A stretch of DNA of 64,000 nt from an uncultured Elusimicrobiales bacterium (GTDB taxonomy: Bacteria > Elusimicrobiota > Elusimicrobia > Elusimicrobiales > Elusimicrobiaceae), in assembly GCA_944324115.1 (NCBI GenBank), contig CALUVB010000004.1, positions 62,001-126,000 of the forward strand. Direction: 5' to 3'. How positions within the stretch are numbered: the first letter of the stretch is position 1; each line of letters opens with the position of its first letter. The notes beneath the pieces were generated by a model. It was not told the DNA's origin. It worked only from the letters and a program-made list of their open reading frames with translations, and searched no databases. Position numbers and translations under genes: made by a program. Below are positions 52,504 to 61,336 of the stretch, piece after piece.

Positions 52504-55500
52504 TTATCCATAAAAGGGACGCGTCCCCTTGCAAGCGGGATAGTGAGAGCAACCATAAAATTTCCCATATGTTCCTTCTCTAACAAGCATTGACGCTCCG
52601 CATTTTGGACAACCTAAATTTGTATTTTTGCAGTATTTACAAATTCTTCCATATTTTGAAACTAAATTACTATCATAAAAATCGCTTATTGGCCTAATTT
52701 GTTTACATTTAGGACATTCTTTCATCTGTCCGGAAGCTACCCCGTTTACTGTATTTTTGATAACAGAACTCATATCCTCTTCTGCAGGGATGGTATATTC
52801 TTGGAGCAAATTTTTTAATCTAGAATTCAGTGTCTTAATAGGTTCTTCTCCTAAATTAAAGCGATTTATTCTCAAAAATTTATATCCATAACTTTCCAAT
52901 ATTTTTTGTCTGTATATATCTTGTTCCGTATAATAGTTTTCGTAATTATTCGAGTCGATATTTTGACTTTGTTGAAAGTGAAAATCGAAACCATCATATT
53001 CGATAATAATTTTGTGAGTCTCGATATCATTTTCTTTGTATAGTAATAGAAAATCAACCCGATAATTAGGGTTTTGGTAAGTAGAATCAATTTGGGAGAG
53101 ATATTCGCCAAGTTTAAATTGGGGGCGGAATTCTATGTTTTCTTTATTCTCGTTATAGAAATCGGTCTGATAAAAGAAATGTAAAATCTTTTTTTCCATA
53201 GCAGATTGCGGATCAGTTTCGTTAGGCAACGCTTCTTTTTTGCTATTTTGCCAAGTCGCATAAAAATGCCGCAATGCTTCTCCGATTGCACCATTATATT
53301 CCGAAATTGGTTTACTAAGAACAAAATGAATTTGTTCTTTTGCACGACTAAAACCGACATTCAGTCTTTGCGCTCTCAGTTGTCCATCGGCTTCAATATC
53401 TACAGATTTTAAATCCTTAATAAAAACCCCGCTTAATCTGTCACTATGTTCGGAAGCAACCATTGAATAAAAAATAATATCTCTTTCTTCACCTTGGCAG
53501 GTATCAAAAGTCATAATTTTTAAATGTAAATCTGATTCAAAAAAATCTTTATTAATAGAATCAGAGACAAGTTGTAATAATAATTTTTGTTGATTTGTAT
53601 GCGGAGTTATGATCCCCACAGAAGCTTTCTGTCCTTCTTCCTTCATTTTATTTAACTGTTCCAAAATAAATTCGGCTTCTTCTTTATTGGTATTGGGTTT
53701 ATCTTGCTCAGCAGAAGAAGTTATAAAAGAGAATTTTAAAACATCATCTATCATTTTTCCGCGAATCTTCATCACTTGAAGACTTTTGTTGTAGAAATTA
53801 GTATTTGAATAAGATATTAATTCTTTATAACCCCTAAAATGCTTTTGAAGTTGAGTACTATAATTGGCAATAAAATCAAAAAAATCCAAAATAGAGGTTT
53901 TAATATTAAATTTATCTAATTTGGTTCGTTTTTCAGGATCTCTAGAAATATGATTAACAAAAGAAGATCTCAATTGATTAACATATTGGAGATTAACCTC
54001 TGTTTTTGCCTGATTAGTTTTAACGTTACTGAATTGCTTTCTATCTCCTAATACAACAACTTTTTTAGCTCGAAGGAGGGCGGGAAAAGCTTGTGCAATG
54101 CTCACCTGAGACGCTTCATCTATGATGATTAAATCAAAAATATTAGGCAAAAGTGGTATATATTCAGCATAATCTCTTATCCCGGCTAAGATACAAGGGA
54201 AAGCTTCTTTAAGCTTAGAAAAGATATTCCTTGGGAATTTTTGTTTAGCCTTGATAATCTCTTTTAATGTTTTGGCTGTATTTCTATTTTCATCATAAAA
54301 AGAAATAAGCTGATCATCTATTTGATAAGCCATTTTGTAGGTAACATCTTTTTCTAATAATTCTTTTTGGGCCAAAAAAGAAGATTCTGGTAATGTTTCA
54401 AAAGTTTGCGAAAGTGCAATTCGCTGTTTTAAGTAATCAATTAATTTTGAAAAATTCTCTTCCGAATAATTTGTAAAAAAATTCGAGAGGACAAAGGACA
54501 AGGGCTCCTTTAATGGATCAAAGTCTCTTAGAAACGGATATTTATTTATTAGTACAGATAACGCAGAAAAATATTTTTCAATAGATAAGAGTCCTTGTAT
54601 TTGATCAATAAGAATTTTATTTTGTAAGAAAATATGTAATATTTTTACTTTGTCAAAATATACCTTTTTTGAAAATTTAGAGGAGAACTCTTGAACAGCA
54701 AAAGTCATTATATCTGATAAGAGAGAAAGTTCTTCCAGTTTTTTATGAGGCTCTATTGAACCATTTATATTAAATGTCTTTCTGAATTCTAAATTTTGTT
54801 GGGCAACGAATTTTCCTTTAAACAAAAAACCAAATACAGGGGTTTTATTTTGAATATATATATTAATGTGTTTTTTTATTTTATCGATATCCTCTTCTTG
54901 TAAGGATGAGAAGAGTTGGATAACCGAAAGCTGTTCACGATAGATATTAGTTACTTTTTCTTTAACTTGCAAAAGGTTATTTAGTCCCGCAATATATGTT
55001 TCTAAGTCGGAAAAGTTTTTTAAGTCTTCTAATTTGAAACCTAGCATTTGCAGTAGTGGTTGTTCAGGATTAAGTTTGTTTTTTATTGAAGAAAAAAGAC
55101 TTTTGATTTTAATCAAATCATCTACTGCATCTTGTGATAAAAAACAATGAATATCAAACGGAAGTTTTTCCATTTTGATAATGTTTTCTAAGCACACAAA
55201 ATCATCAATATTTTTCAGTTTAATAGCATCATATAATGAAATTTCTTTTTGAATATCTTTTTTCAGTGAAGTAGTAATTTTTTCAATATCTCGTTCTATC
55301 TGTTTTATTTTATTATCTAAAACAGAGTGAAAATTTCTTATTTTATCAATACTTTGTGAACTTAAAATCTGGTTGTAAGTAGAGCCAGCCTTTCCAAGTC
55401 TTAATATAGGGTTTTGAAAATTTTTATCATTCCGTATTTTATTGATGGCTCCGGTAATCTTATCCTCAACAACATCCAAGGCTTCTTTCTTATCAGAAAG

Positions 55501-56979
55501 AACCAAAATTGATTCATTTTTCAAAATAGCATCGCATACCATTGCTGTAATAGTATGACTTTTACCTGTTCCAGGAGGCCCCTCTACAACAATATACTTA
55601 CACTTTTCCTTATTTATTGCGCTTAGTATCTGCCGTTGCTCTCTATTTAACGGGATAGGACTTTTATAAATAAGCTTATCTTCAGTAGGCAATTCTTTCC
55701 AATCAGATTTAATATTCTTAATGAAACTTTCTGGTTCTTTATGAATAAAGTCATTAATTAAGGTGTAGAATGAATTTACTAGAATAGGGTCTTCTTTAGC
55801 CAAAAGATCTAAAATTTCTTCATAATCATTAACGAGAGCCTCATCTGATCGGTCAAATAGGGCGATATACATATTTGTATTAATTTGGCAGAAAAAACCT
55901 TTAGAAATCTGTTTTTGAGAATCGGCCAAATCGATTTTTTTATCTAGAGAAAAGAAAATAATAAGGCTATTTAAAATTTTATTTGTTACTTTTTCCAACT
56001 CAATATCTTTTGTTAAATAAATAATTCTTTCTTGAATATCTTCAATATTCCCCATCTTCCCTGTAGCTTTGTTATATTCCTGAGCAATAAAATGGAGGGC
56101 TCTTTTATTAATAAAAAGCTGTGTGCCAAACTCAATGGTGTTTTTTTGGTTGAAATAAATCGGGATGTAAAAAATTGGGAATTTTTCTTTTTGGTATACA
56201 ATTTCTCCAAAATAAAGATAAAACTCTTGTTTATCTAATACCTTATTATTCCTTTTTAGTTCTTCCACCTCAGAGAATAAATCTCCAATTTGAAAGTTTT
56301 CAAAAAAACTATAAATAGTTTTTTGAACTTCAGTTTCTTTTAAAATGGATAATAATTCTTCAGATATATTTGTTTTTTTCTCAAAAATGAAATTTTTTAC
56401 AATTTCTTCTGTTTTACTTTTTAATAAATCGCATAAAACATCCGTCAATTCTTCTTCCAATGCATAGGTTGTTTCAACATCATTTGAACTTAATTTAATA
56501 ATCTGGGTATCTAAAGAAGAAATAAGAGGAACAACTATTTCTTTTTTAATAACAGTAGAAATAGCAGGTGTTATTTTGGCTATAATTTCTCCAAAGTCAC
56601 CATTGGTTTGTTTTGTAATCTTTAGAATAGATTGCTTGATTACTTCTGCAACATATTCCATTTTCTTTTTTGTAATGGTAAAGTTTGTTAATTCTTTTAC
56701 TATTGATAGAGTTTTCTTTGGAACAGAAGTTTTGTAAGTATTTGGAGGAAGAGTTAAAGAATCTACAAAATTTTTCCTAAAAGCTTTATGAACAGCCGAA
56801 GAAAAAGAAGGATACTTATATAAAGAAATCCCCACTCTTAAATTGTCACTATTTATAGTTTTGATAGATCTTTTTGGCCATTTCTGTTTTTTAAAATCAG
56901 TTTCAAGGAAATCCATAAAATATTTGGATAGTTCCTTGATAAACTCAATTCCTTGAAAGCGATTTTGTTGTTCGGCCAT
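52504..56979 (-). CDS. Giant SF1 helicase with C-terminal nuclease and zinc ribbons (putative defence protein)
   Basis: 1491 residues and AT-rich. The first ~440 residues are of unknown fold. Walker A is VVEGPPGTGKSHTIT (GPPGTGKS 467-474); a long, mostly helical insert (about 500-930) follows. Walker B is LIIIDEASQVSIAQAFP (about 951-957), then VVVLGDRKQFSNV, IMTFDTCQGEERDIIF (1155-1170) and RLNVGFSRAKEQIHFVLS, a UPF1/Dna2-type SF1B motor. After it comes a DUF559/Vsr-like PD-(D/E)XK fold (YRVDFLLLYK to IIIEYDGFDFH, D1309 and E1327/D1329). Two zinc modules end it: C1422/C1425/C1447/C1450 and a topoisomerase-type C1457/C1460/C1477/C1483. Architecture and island setting suggest anti-phage defence; that is inference. 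Nearest alternatives are DNA repair or plasmid maintenance. Confidence 0.8.
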   Translation of the reverse strand: MAEQQNRFQGIEFIKELSKYFMDFLETDFKKQKWPKRSIKTINSDNLRVGISLYKYPSFSSAVHKAFRKNFVDSLTLPPNTYKTSVPKKTLSIVKELTNFTITKKKMEYVAEVIKQSILKITKQTNGDFGEIIAKITPAISTVIKKEIVVPLISSLDTQIIKLSSNDVETTYALEEELTDVLCDLLKSKTEEIVKNFIFEKKTNISEELLSILKETEVQKTIYSFFENFQIGDLFSEVEELKRNNKVLDKQEFYLYFGEIVYQKEKFPIFYIPIYFNQKNTIEFGTQLFINKRALHFIAQEYNKATGKMGNIEDIQERIIYLTKDIELEKVTNKILNSLIIFFSLDKKIDLADSQKQISKGFFCQINTNMYIALFDRSDEALVNDYEEILDLLAKEDPILVNSFYTLINDFIHKEPESFIKNIKSDWKELPTEDKLIYKSPIPLNREQRQILSAINKEKCKYIVVEGPPGTGKSHTITAMVCDAILKNESILVLSDKKEALDVVEDKITGAINKIRNDKNFQNPILRLGKAGSTYNQILSSQSIDKIRNFHSVLDNKIKQIERDIEKITTSLKKDIQKEISLYDAIKLKNIDDFVCLENIIKMEKLPFDIHCFLSQDAVDDLIKIKSLFSSIKNKLNPEQPLLQMLGFKLEDLKNFSDLETYIAGLNNLLQVKEKVTNIYREQLSVIQLFSSLQEEDIDKIKKHINIYIQNKTPVFGFLFKGKFVAQQNLEFRKTFNINGSIEPHKKLEELSLLSDIMTFAVQEFSSKFSKKVYFDKVKILHIFLQNKILIDQIQGLLSIEKYFSALSVLINKYPFLRDFDPLKEPLSFVLSNFFTNYSEENFSKLIDYLKQRIALSQTFETLPESSFLAQKELLEKDVTYKMAYQIDDQLISFYDENRNTAKTLKEIIKAKQKFPRNIFSKLKEAFPCILAGIRDYAEYIPLLPNIFDLIIIDEASQVSIAQAFPALLRAKKVVVLGDRKQFSNVKTNQAKTEVNLQYVNQLRSSFVNHISRDPEKRTKLDKFNIKTSILDFFDFIANYSTQLQKHFRGYKELISYSNTNFYNKSLQVMKIRGKMIDDVLKFSFITSSAEQDKPNTNKEEAEFILEQLNKMKEEGQKASVGIITPHTNQQKLLLQLVSDSINKDFFESDLHLKIMTFDTCQGEERDIIFYSMVASEHSDRLSGVFIKDLKSVDIEADGQLRAQRLNVGFSRAKEQIHFVLSKPISEYNGAIGEALRHFYATWQNSKKEALPNETDPQSAMEKKILHFFYQTDFYNENKENIEFRPQFKLGEYLSQIDSTYQNPNYRVDFLLLYKENDIETHKIIIEYDGFDFHFQQSQNIDSNNYENYYTEQDIYRQKILESYGYKFLRINRFNLGEEPIKTLNSRLKNLLQEYTIPAEEDMSSVIKNTVNGVASGQMKECPKCKQIRPISDFYDSNLVSKYGRICKYCKNTNLGCPKCGASMLVREGTYGKFYGCSHYPACKGTRPFYG

Positions 56980-57077
56980 GGCGATATGATTTTCCTAAAT
57001 AATATACTAATACAATTCTAACATAAACAATATAGATAATAAAATTTAATTCATGTTAATTTTTACAAGACTAACTA

Positions 57078-57144
57078 AATCCATCAGTTTTTTCCAAAAC
57101 TTGTTTAAATTTAAAACAAGTAGCAAAGGGGGAACTGATGGATT
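57078..57144 (+). promoter_or_regulatory. Long stem-loop covering the RBS and start of a small ORF
   Basis: AATCCATCAGTT (57078-57089) is the exact reverse complement of AACTGATGGATT (57133-57144), which contains the ATG at 57138. The stem extends through U-G pairs of TTTT (57090-57093) with GGGG (57129-57132) and C94-G128, so the Shine-Dalgarno AAAGGGGG is paired too. Inside, ACTTGTTT (57099-57106) pairs with AAACAAGT (57114-57121) around the TTTAAATTTAAA core. As RNA this would block translation; as DNA it could be a protein or replication-origin site. Confidence 0.65.
57104..57115. promoter_or_regulatory. TTTAAATTTAAA palindrome, copy in the stem-loop
   Basis: Centre of the stem-loop. About 40 bases around it align with the sequence before the excisionase-like gene (61221-61255), sharing TTTTTTC, AAA, GTTTAAATTTAAAA and AAGTA. 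Confidence 0.5.
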
Positions 57145-57242
57145 ATTTTATGTATACGGTTATGGCTTTTCTAAATACGATTCACTTCATATGTGTCGTT
57201 TTTCTGCTTTCTTTCTGGCTGCAAGAATTGATTAAAAAATAA
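57138..57242 (+). CDS. 34-residue hydrophobic membrane peptide (toxin-like)
   Basis: MDYFMYTVMAFLNTIHFICV then VFLLSFWLQELIKK: one membrane helix with a basic C-terminal end, the layout of type I toxins and small phage membrane peptides. The Shine-Dalgarno is AAAGGGGG seven bases from the ATG, but both are buried in the stem-loop at 57078-57144. A terminator follows at 57268, so this is its own short transcription unit. It lies divergent from the giant helicase. The gene is short and coding status is inferred from RBS, topology and isolation; no homologue is recognised. Confidence 0.5.
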   Translation: MDYFMYTVMAFLNTIHFICVVFLLSFWLQELIKK

Positions 57243-57267
57243 CTTATCAAACAACAGCCCGCTCCTC

Positions 57268-57301
57268 CACCCTCAGCCTTACCGGTTGGGGGTGTTTTTT
57301 A
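57268..57301 (+). terminator. Terminator after the membrane peptide
   Basis: CACCCTCAGCC pairs with GGTTGGGGGTG (two wobble pairs) around TTACC, followed by six T residues. Confidence 0.8.
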
Positions 57302-57340
57302 TCGGTTAATGTGCATTTCTAACTATTAATTCAGTTTCCA

Positions 57341-57377
57341 GTTTAAATTTATGTGGCCTATGCTGCACGAATTTAAA
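57341..57377. promoter_or_regulatory. Split TTTAAATTT half-sites before the replication gene
   Basis: GTTTAAATTT (57341-57350) and GAATTTAAAAC (near 57367-57377) are inverted half-sites about 17 bases apart, in front of the ATG at 57394. They resemble the two halves of the palindrome found elsewhere in the island. Confidence 0.4.
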
Positions 57378-57393
57378 ACAGAGGAATTGGATT

Positions 57394-58617
57394 ATGTTTG
57401 ATAAGTTTACAATGTATGCAGATAGAGCAGATTTCAGTCGTGTACCTAGCCCGATAGAACTAAATAATAAAGACTGGTTAATAAAACACCCACCGCAGTA
57501 TTTTCCAAAGGTTAGTTATTGTTCAGGCAGTTACTTTGGAAATTCATTTAAAATAGAAGTCTCTATACCTAAGATCCTATACGGAAACAACTTCTTTGAA
57601 GCCCAAGAGAGCGATTTTGAAACTTTTTTGGACAAATTAACTATACAGCTTGAGAAAATGGGGTTTTGTATTGGGAAAGACATGCTCCGCTATAATCAGT
57701 CCATTTACAATATAGAAATCGCTAAAAACTGCATTTTAGGTAATATCCCAACCTCTGTTGTATTGGGAAATCTATATAAAAGCAAGGCTCCAAGACCGCA
57801 AATGAAATTAGTAGGTAAGGATTGGATACCAGGAGAACAAGTCAGATTTATCGGTGCTAGTCATGAAATAACCTTCTATGACAAATACCTTGAGTTAGTA
57901 ATGGCGAAACGGAATCAGTTTAACTTGGATTGGTTATTCCACAGGTCTGACTTAAAAAATATCCTACGCATGGAAATAAGACTTAAAAAGGAACAAATTA
58001 AGCAGATATTTGGCGATAGACCCACCTTAGAAGAGATGTTTAAAGAGAGATACTATCATAAGGCAGTGCAAAAGTATTTTGGGCCAATGGCAACCTATTT
58101 GCTAACACATCAACCTTATGTTACCCCTGATACAGAACTTTTACTATACAAAGATGAAGAAATGAACGCCAGCAAAATGAAAGATTTGTTCCTAGTAAAA
58201 AGCTTAATTAATGAGCATGGCTATATATACGCAAAGAAAAGATTAAAGGACTTGTTTGGCGATAAAGAAGCTAATAGAATATTTGCCCTTCTAAAGAGAT
58301 ATCCACCTATGGAAGTAGTTCAGCCGGAATACAACTTTCTACCTATGCTAGCAGAGCAGATAAACCAACCTAAGTGGCTTACTCCTGCAAATATTGTTAG
58401 TTTGGAAGTGCCTAATGTTAAATCTGAAAACTTTTTAGAGGAATCTCTTTGGAATTGTGCCCAGTCGGCAAAATACCTAGGGGTCGGGCCTAGGGAAATT
58501 CAAAGAAGGTGTAAAAATAAGGAGATTCCAAGTATTGTTATAGCTGGTTCCTACCGAATACACAAGGCTGATATAATGGCTTATGCGTACAGAGAGCAAC
58601 GAAAAAAGGGCTCATAG
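57394..58617 (+). CDS. Replication-initiation-like protein (phage gpII/Phage_CRI type) with C-terminal HTH
   Basis: 407 residues. The first ~250 residues have the character of filamentous-phage/plasmid replication initiators: DKFTMYADRADF at the start, KVSYCSGSYFGNSFKIEVSIPKILYGNNF, FDKLTIQLEKMGF, a ITFYDKYLEL block, and LKNILRMEIRLKKEQIKQIFG. These are the strands around which the catalytic His/Tyr residues of such enzymes are placed; the active Tyr is not identified with confidence. The last ~60 residues are an excisionase/MerR-like HTH (SAKYLGVGPREIQRRC, GSYRIHKADIMAY). That end-on fusion could be a DNA-recognition domain for its own origin. AGAGGAATT precedes the ATG. Confidence 0.55.
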   Translation: MFDKFTMYADRADFSRVPSPIELNNKDWLIKHPPQYFPKVSYCSGSYFGNSFKIEVSIPKILYGNNFFEAQESDFETFLDKLTIQLEKMGFCIGKDMLRYNQSIYNIEIAKNCILGNIPTSVVLGNLYKSKAPRPQMKLVGKDWIPGEQVRFIGASHEITFYDKYLELVMAKRNQFNLDWLFHRSDLKNILRMEIRLKKEQIKQIFGDRPTLEEMFKERYYHKAVQKYFGPMATYLLTHQPYVTPDTELLLYKDEEMNASKMKDLFLVKSLINEHGYIYAKKRLKDLFGDKEANRIFALLKRYPPMEVVQPEYNFLPMLAEQINQPKWLTPANIVSLEVPNVKSENFLEESLWNCAQSAKYLGVGPREIQRRCKNKEIPSIVIAGSYRIHKADIMAYAYREQRKKGS

Positions 58618-58642
58618 TACTACAGTAGTTAAACAAAACAAA

Positions 58643-58679
58643 AATAAATGCTTCTTAAGATAAATAAGAGGCATTTATT
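58643..58679 (+). terminator. Terminator of the replication gene
   Basis: AATAAATGCTTCTT and AAGAGGCATTTATT form a 13-of-14 stem around AAGATAAAT. The AT-rich stem is consistent with the composition of the island. Confidence 0.7.
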
Positions 58680-59534
58680 ATTTAAAAGAATCAAAATAAA
58701 AATAGAAAACAAATAAACCCGATATAATAACCAATAAAATAACAGAAATACCAAGATAAAAACCTATTGATTGATTTATTTGTATAGAAGAATAAAAATA
58801 GAAAATAAAGAAAAATCTAAATACAAAATAAAGTTATAAGAAGAAATACCAATACAGTTTTAAGTAAATCTATAAATTTTTGTTTTAGTTATAAAAATCA
58901 TCTAATACTTTTTTAATACCAATACAAATTTACTTAATTAACTCTTCCTGTTATAAATATCAAATAAATTATCTTTCTATTATTTGTTAATTCCTTTGTT
59001 TTTGTGTTTTCTAATAAAAGCAGTAATATATTTTTAATATTTTATTAAAAGTACAAATAGAAACTTAACCTAAAACTATATATTTCTTAATTAAAGATTT
59101 TTCTATTTTCTTTTGATTTTTTCCCATTGTTTTTTCTTTATTTATTTTGTTCTACATATTATTTTTTAATCTTTTTAATTTGTTTATTTTAAGAGCATTT
59201 TATTTAAAAAACCATAAACTATATACCTTTTACAATAAAAACCTATTAAAACCTGATTTTGAGCATTTAAAGTATATTTGTATTACTGTATCACAAACAA
59301 AAAACCTATCCCGTTATTAAAAGAGATAGGTTTGTTAAAAAACATAATCAATTAATAGTCTAAATTCTTTTTGATATGCAAATTTTTTTCTTTTTTTAAA
59401 AGCACAAAAAATATGGCAATATATTTGGATATTGCTTTTCTTAACATCTGCTGTTGCAAATTCTATCACTTGAATAGTTGCTTGCTTTTGATTTCTATAA
59501 TAAGCGGGAGATATTCGGTGAGTATGTTTATTAA
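58680..59534. other. AT-rich gap with short direct repeats
   Basis: About 850 bases of very AT-rich DNA without a credible ORF, directly downstream of the replication-like gene. It holds a 12-base direct repeat AATACCAATACA (58845-58856 and 58915-58926), each copy followed by TAAGTAAAT or its inverse ATTTACTTA. ATAAAAACCTATT also occurs twice (58756-58768, 59235-59247). Near 59303-59332 AACCTATC pairs with GATAGGTT. This could be an origin or regulatory RNA region; nothing proves it. Confidence 0.4.
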
Positions 59535-60971
59535 CTATTCATCTTGTTGATTAAATTGTTTTAAAATTTTCCGGATCTCTTCTATAGAAATATTCAATTC
59601 TTCTTGTGAGTAGATTTTGTTGAGAGTGTTTTCGGGATGATGTATATAATTCCTGATGTACGTAAAAAGAGTGCAAAAATATTTCGTATTATATTTACAA
59701 TTTAGCCACTCTTTGTTTAAAGAAATCTGATAATACATGTCTAGGTGTTTATCAAACTTTTTTTGATCAAAAAGATTCAATCGCTCCATCAGTTCTCCGT
59801 AAAGTTCATTAAAATATTCCGTTGTAATTAAATCAAAAGCCAAGTAATTAATTTCATTGGCAGAAATATACGACAAAACCCGTTCTTTTATTGATGAACT
59901 TTGAATTTTTCCTTCTTCTTTTCGCAATGCTTTGGTATTTATTTTGCAATGCAGAAACATTTGTTTTAACAGCAATGGGGAATGCGTTGTGATAATGATT
60001 TGAGCAACCTTTGATAGTTCTAATAGGACTTGAACGAATTTCTCCTGCAATTCTGGATGCAAATGTAATTCTGGTTCATCAATCAAAACAATTTCTTCTC
60101 TCTGCTTTTCTTCAATACTGGATAATAAATATAACAATGAGAAAATCATTTCATAGCCACTTCCCATTTGGTTCAAAGATAGATGGATTCCTTTGGGGGT
60201 AACATGTGCAAAAAAGGCTCTATCAAATGGATGAAAAGGATCTAGGGTTTTTAGGTTAACAGAAATACCTACCGCATCTTGAAATTTCTGAATGGTATGC
60301 TTTAGTATGTGACTATTTAGATCTTTTTTAAGCTTATCAAACTCGACGTCAATATCTTTTGTTGCTTTTCCCTGATATAAAACCTGTCTGTTTAAATCTT
60401 TCATAATTCTGTCAAATTTAGTGTCATTAAAGGTTCCTGTTTTGACGGAGTAATGTCTGTTCTTCTCTATATAAGTAAAACCAAAATCAGGAAAGCGATT
60501 TCCAACCCATGGATTACGTACCGAAACTCTTATATCCGGAGAATTATCGTCAGGTTTTTCATTTTTATCTGTTTTAATAACTGTTAAGTCATGTACCACT
60601 GGTGAAGCTAAATATGTGGCATTTTTCACACGCATATTAGCTTTAAATTGAAATCCTTGGCCGCTATATAAGGTTTTTGTTGATACTACACTCTTGTATG
60701 TAAAGGCTTCTTTCGTAATCCCTCTGATTATAAGTTCTCTTTTAATATCATTAAAATCCGAGATCGATATAGAATCTCCTCTATATTCAGAGAAACATAG
60801 GCTAATTGCATCTAAGATGCTAGTCTTTCCTGTGCCATTATTTCCCAATAACACATTTAATCCAGAACCTATTTCTCCGTTTGGAGTAGAAAATTCATCC
60901 AATATAAATGCTTTTTTAGTGTCTGTCTCGTAAATACGGAAATTACTTATTGATAGGCTTTTAATAAACAT
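59535..60971 (-). CDS. OLD-like AAA ATPase with C-terminal HEPN-like R-x4-H motif
   Basis: 478 residues. RecF/OLD-type start SLSISNFRIYE, Walker A LLGNNGTGKTSILDAIS (GNNGTGKT 43-50), the signature-like LSLNQMGSGYEM (264-275), Walker B EIVLIDEPELHLHPELQEKF (293-), and the H-loop ITTHSPLLLKQ. There is no Toprim domain. Instead the last ~100 residues are helical and contain YIRNYIHHPEN, with R440-x4-H445, the RNase motif of HEPN toxins. An ATPase that gates a HEPN RNase would fit an abortive-infection defence gene. Nuclease role and target are inferred. It is monocistronic and AT-rich like its neighbours. Confidence 0.7.
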   Translation of the reverse strand: MFIKSLSISNFRIYETDTKKAFILDEFSTPNGEIGSGLNVLLGNNGTGKTSILDAISLCFSEYRGDSISISDFNDIKRELIIRGITKEAFTYKSVVSTKTLYSGQGFQFKANMRVKNATYLASPVVHDLTVIKTDKNEKPDDNSPDIRVSVRNPWVGNRFPDFGFTYIEKNRHYSVKTGTFNDTKFDRIMKDLNRQVLYQGKATKDIDVEFDKLKKDLNSHILKHTIQKFQDAVGISVNLKTLDPFHPFDRAFFAHVTPKGIHLSLNQMGSGYEMIFSLLYLLSSIEEKQREEIVLIDEPELHLHPELQEKFVQVLLELSKVAQIIITTHSPLLLKQMFLHCKINTKALRKEEGKIQSSSIKERVLSYISANEINYLAFDLITTEYFNELYGELMERLNLFDQKKFDKHLDMYYQISLNKEWLNCKYNTKYFCTLFTYIRNYIHHPENTLNKIYSQEELNISIEEIRKILKQFNQQDE

Positions 60972-61233
60972 AAAGATCCTCTCTCTGCTTAATTACAACT
61001 GAAGTGTTTACTAGGTAATGTGTATTCAAAATAGAAACTAATTAATATGTACAAATATTCTTATCAACAACTAGGAAAATTTTCATAGAGTTGTTATTTT
61101 TTAGGGTTTCCAAAGGTTCCCATTCTCCAATTTTACATATCATATTGCTTTTATTATACATAAGATTTTCTTTTTTCTCCTGCGTGTTTTAGGCTTATTT
61201 TTCCCTATACAGATCAATTTTTTCAAAATCTAG

Positions 61234-61245
61234 TTTAAATTTAAA
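61234..61245. promoter_or_regulatory. TTTAAATTTAAA palindrome before the excisionase-like gene
   Basis: Same palindrome as at 57104, with similar flanks (TTTTTTC upstream, GAAGTATATAG downstream). It lies about 90 bases before the ATG at 61337. Confidence 0.5.
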
Positions 61246-61336
61246 AGAAGTATATAGATTTGTGTACAAAAATACATTTATATCTATTACAAATTTATTC
61301 TTCTTTTTAATCTAAAAAAATAAGGAAATAAGGAAT

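Noticed and set aside
57053-57235. 60-residue ORF in a different frame over the membrane peptide
   Set aside because: It starts inside AT-rich sequence without a Shine-Dalgarno; the 34-residue frame has AAAGGGGG and a membrane helix.
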